Source: Hyphomicrobiales bacterium
Lineage (GTDB): Bacteria > Pseudomonadota > Alphaproteobacteria > Rhizobiales > Aestuariivirgaceae
DNA length: 8,039 nucleotides
Reading direction: 5' to 3'
Assembly (NCBI GenBank): GCA_025362535.1
Contig: JANYGE010000221.1
Coordinates: forward strand, 1 to 8,039
Below are positions 6,865 through 8,039 of this stretch, in pieces. How positions within the stretch are numbered: the stretch's first letter is position 1; each line of letters starts with the position of its first letter. The position numbers and the translations under genes were made by a program. The notes below the pieces were generated by a model, which saw nothing but the letters and a program-made list of their open reading frames with translations, ran no database searches and had not been told where the DNA came from.

Positions 6865-8039
6865 GAGCGCCAATTTCTCAGGCTTCTCGCCACCATAAGC
6901 CCAATCCAAAAGTTCTACCGTATGCAGGATCGGGATTTCAGTGCCTGTTGCAATTTGCGTGATGCAACCAATATTGCCCGTGGCAATCGCCTGCGGCTTC
7001 GTGCTTTCAATATGTGCCACCTTGCGATCCCGCAATTTGCGCGCGATCTCAGGCTGCATAATATTATAAGTGCCAGCCGAGCCACAGCAGAGATGGCCTT
7101 CCGGAACTTCGGCCACATCAAATCCGGCCTTGCGCAGAAGTGCCAGTGGCTGCGATTTAAGTTGTTGCCCATGTTGAATGGAGCAGGCGGCATGATAGGC
7201 AATGCGCAAATTCATAGCTTTGGCTGGCAGATTGAGGCCAAACAAAAATTCAGAAACATCTTTAGCTTTAGCACTGATCGCTTTGGCCTTATCGGAATAG
7301 CTCTCGTCGAGGCGGAACATATGGCCATAATCTTTGATCGTGGTGCCGCAACCCGACGTGGTGATAATCACCGCATCAAGATTTTCATCCGTCCACTGAT
7401 CAATCATCCGCCGCGCGCGAGAAAGCGCGTCAGCCTCCTTGCCCATGTGATGCGTGAGCGAACCGCAACAGGCTTCGCGCACCACCACAACTTCATGCCC
7501 CAAGCGCGTGAGCAAGCGGATGGTTGCGGCATTAATGGCAGGATCGATAACACTCTGCACACAGCCCATCAACAAGCCGACACGGCTCTTTTTGGGGGTG
7601 ACAGCGGGATATGTTCCGGGCTGCCCGGAGCGTTCAGGGTTCGGCAGATGCTTCGGAACAATATCAAGCAATGCAGAAATGCGCTTTGCACCCAAAGCTG
7701 CAAAGACAGGTTTAAAGGGTGAGGCGAGTTTGGCCGCAATCAAAGCCAAACGAAATAAGGTAGGGCGTGGCATTGCAAAGGCTAGGATGTTACGCAAAAA
7801 ACGCTCCGTATACGGACGTTTATAAGTGTGTTCGATATGAACCCGCGCATGATCTATAAGATGCATGTAATTCACACCGGACGGACAAGTGGTCATGCAA
7901 GAGAGACAGGAGAGGCAGCGATCCACATGCTTGACTGTTTCGGCGGTGGCAGCTTCACCTTTCTCCAGCATCTCCTTGATCAAATAAATTCGCCCACGCG
8001 GACTATCAAGTTCATCACCCAACAACACATAGGTGGGGC
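6859..8039 (-). CDS. glcF: Glycolate oxidase iron-sulfur subunit GlcF (5' end cut by window edge)
   Basis: GlcF carries Fe-S clusters for the GlcDEF glycolate oxidase, which oxidises glycolate to glyoxylate and passes electrons to the membrane quinone pool. About 392 residues are visible. The frame stays open to 8039 and reads [16 protein letters not shown] at the edge, the usual segment just after the first 4Fe-4S motif, so the true start lies beyond the window. The GTG at 8028 is an internal codon. The second 4Fe-4S motif [12 protein letters not shown] begins near 7917. Two cysteine-rich CCG domains follow: LMGC...REACCGS with SGCG, then AACS...LCCGSAGT with NIGC. The C-terminus [10 protein letters not shown] is typical of the family. 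The stop overlaps that of coaA. Related CCG proteins (lactate-oxidase LutA/LldE, anaerobic GlpC) fit less well. glcE and glcD are expected upstream, to the right of 8039. Confidence 0.93.
   Translation of the reverse strand, partial: PTYVLLGDELDSPRGRIYLIKEMLEKGEAATAETVKHVDRCLSCLSCMTTCPSGVNYMHLIDHARVHIEHTYKRPYTERFLRNILAFAMPRPTLFRLALIAAKLASPFKPVFAALGAKRISALLDIVPKHLPNPERSGQPGTYPAVTPKKSRVGLLMGCVQSVIDPAINAATIRLLTRLGHEVVVVREACCGSLTHHMGKEADALSRARRMIDQWTDENLDAVIITTSGCGTTIKDYGHMFRLDESYSDKAKAISAKAKDVSEFLFGLNLPAKAMNLRIAYHAACSIQHGQQLKSQPLALLRKAGFDVAEVPEGHLCCGSAGTYNIMQPEIARKLRDRKVAHIESTKPQAIATGNIGCITQIATGTEIPILHTVELLDWAYGGEKPEKLALL

Noticed and set aside
6922..7722. Long plus-strand open frame (266 codons) opposite glcF.
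   Set aside because: It lies wholly antisense to a clearly conserved gene, has no ribosome binding site I can see and shows no recognisable domain. It is a shadow of glcF.
1..8039. A novel defence, mobile or secondary-metabolite system.
   Set aside because: All substantial coding space belongs to well-known housekeeping families. There is no transposase, integrase, repeat array or toxin-antitoxin pair, and no stretch of foreign-looking composition was seen by eye.

Overview
The window is ordinary chromosomal housekeeping DNA from an alphaproteobacterium, most likely of the order Hyphomicrobiales (Rhizobiales). The evidence is gene order and protein character. A divergent hslVU / his cluster that runs on into coaA is, from memory, typical of that order. 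The HisA, HisF, HisB and HslV proteins also carry the sequence signatures I associate with it. I cannot name the genus.

Layout from left to right. Positions 1-170 hold no gene I can support, but do hold a striking nested palindrome (52-162) that folds on paper into a closing stem with three hairpins. Positions 171-2017 on the minus strand are hslV followed by hslU, overlapping by four bases (ATGA). Together they make the ATP-dependent HslUV protease. Positions 2018-2124 are a short divergent promoter region. Positions 2125-6864 on the plus strand are one tightly packed operon: hisB, hisH, hisA, a short-chain dehydrogenase/reductase (SDR), hisF, hisE, coaA. Every junction in it overlaps or directly abuts. 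Positions 6859-8039 on the minus strand are the 3' part of glcF, cut by the right edge. Its stop codon overlaps that of coaA, so the two genes converge with no gap.

How the genes work together. HisE removes pyrophosphate from phosphoribosyl-ATP. HisA isomerises ProFAR to PRFAR. The HisH-HisF complex makes imidazole glycerol phosphate plus AICAR, and HisB dehydrates the former. This is the middle block of histidine synthesis. hisG, hisD, hisC, hisI and the histidinol-phosphate phosphatase are not here and must lie elsewhere. CoaA (pantothenate kinase) opens coenzyme A synthesis and is carried on the same transcript. GlcF is an iron-sulfur subunit of glycolate oxidase, and glcD/glcE would be expected beyond position 8039.

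I see no mobile element, CRISPR array, tRNA, rRNA or defence system. The two items most worth a second look are the SDR gene (E. coli YgfF-like), coupled at both ends between hisA and hisF, and the branched palindrome at 52-162. Several start codons (hslV, hisA, hisF, coaA) are placed inside the longest possible reading frames, on the basis of ribosome binding sites, coupling and family N-termini.
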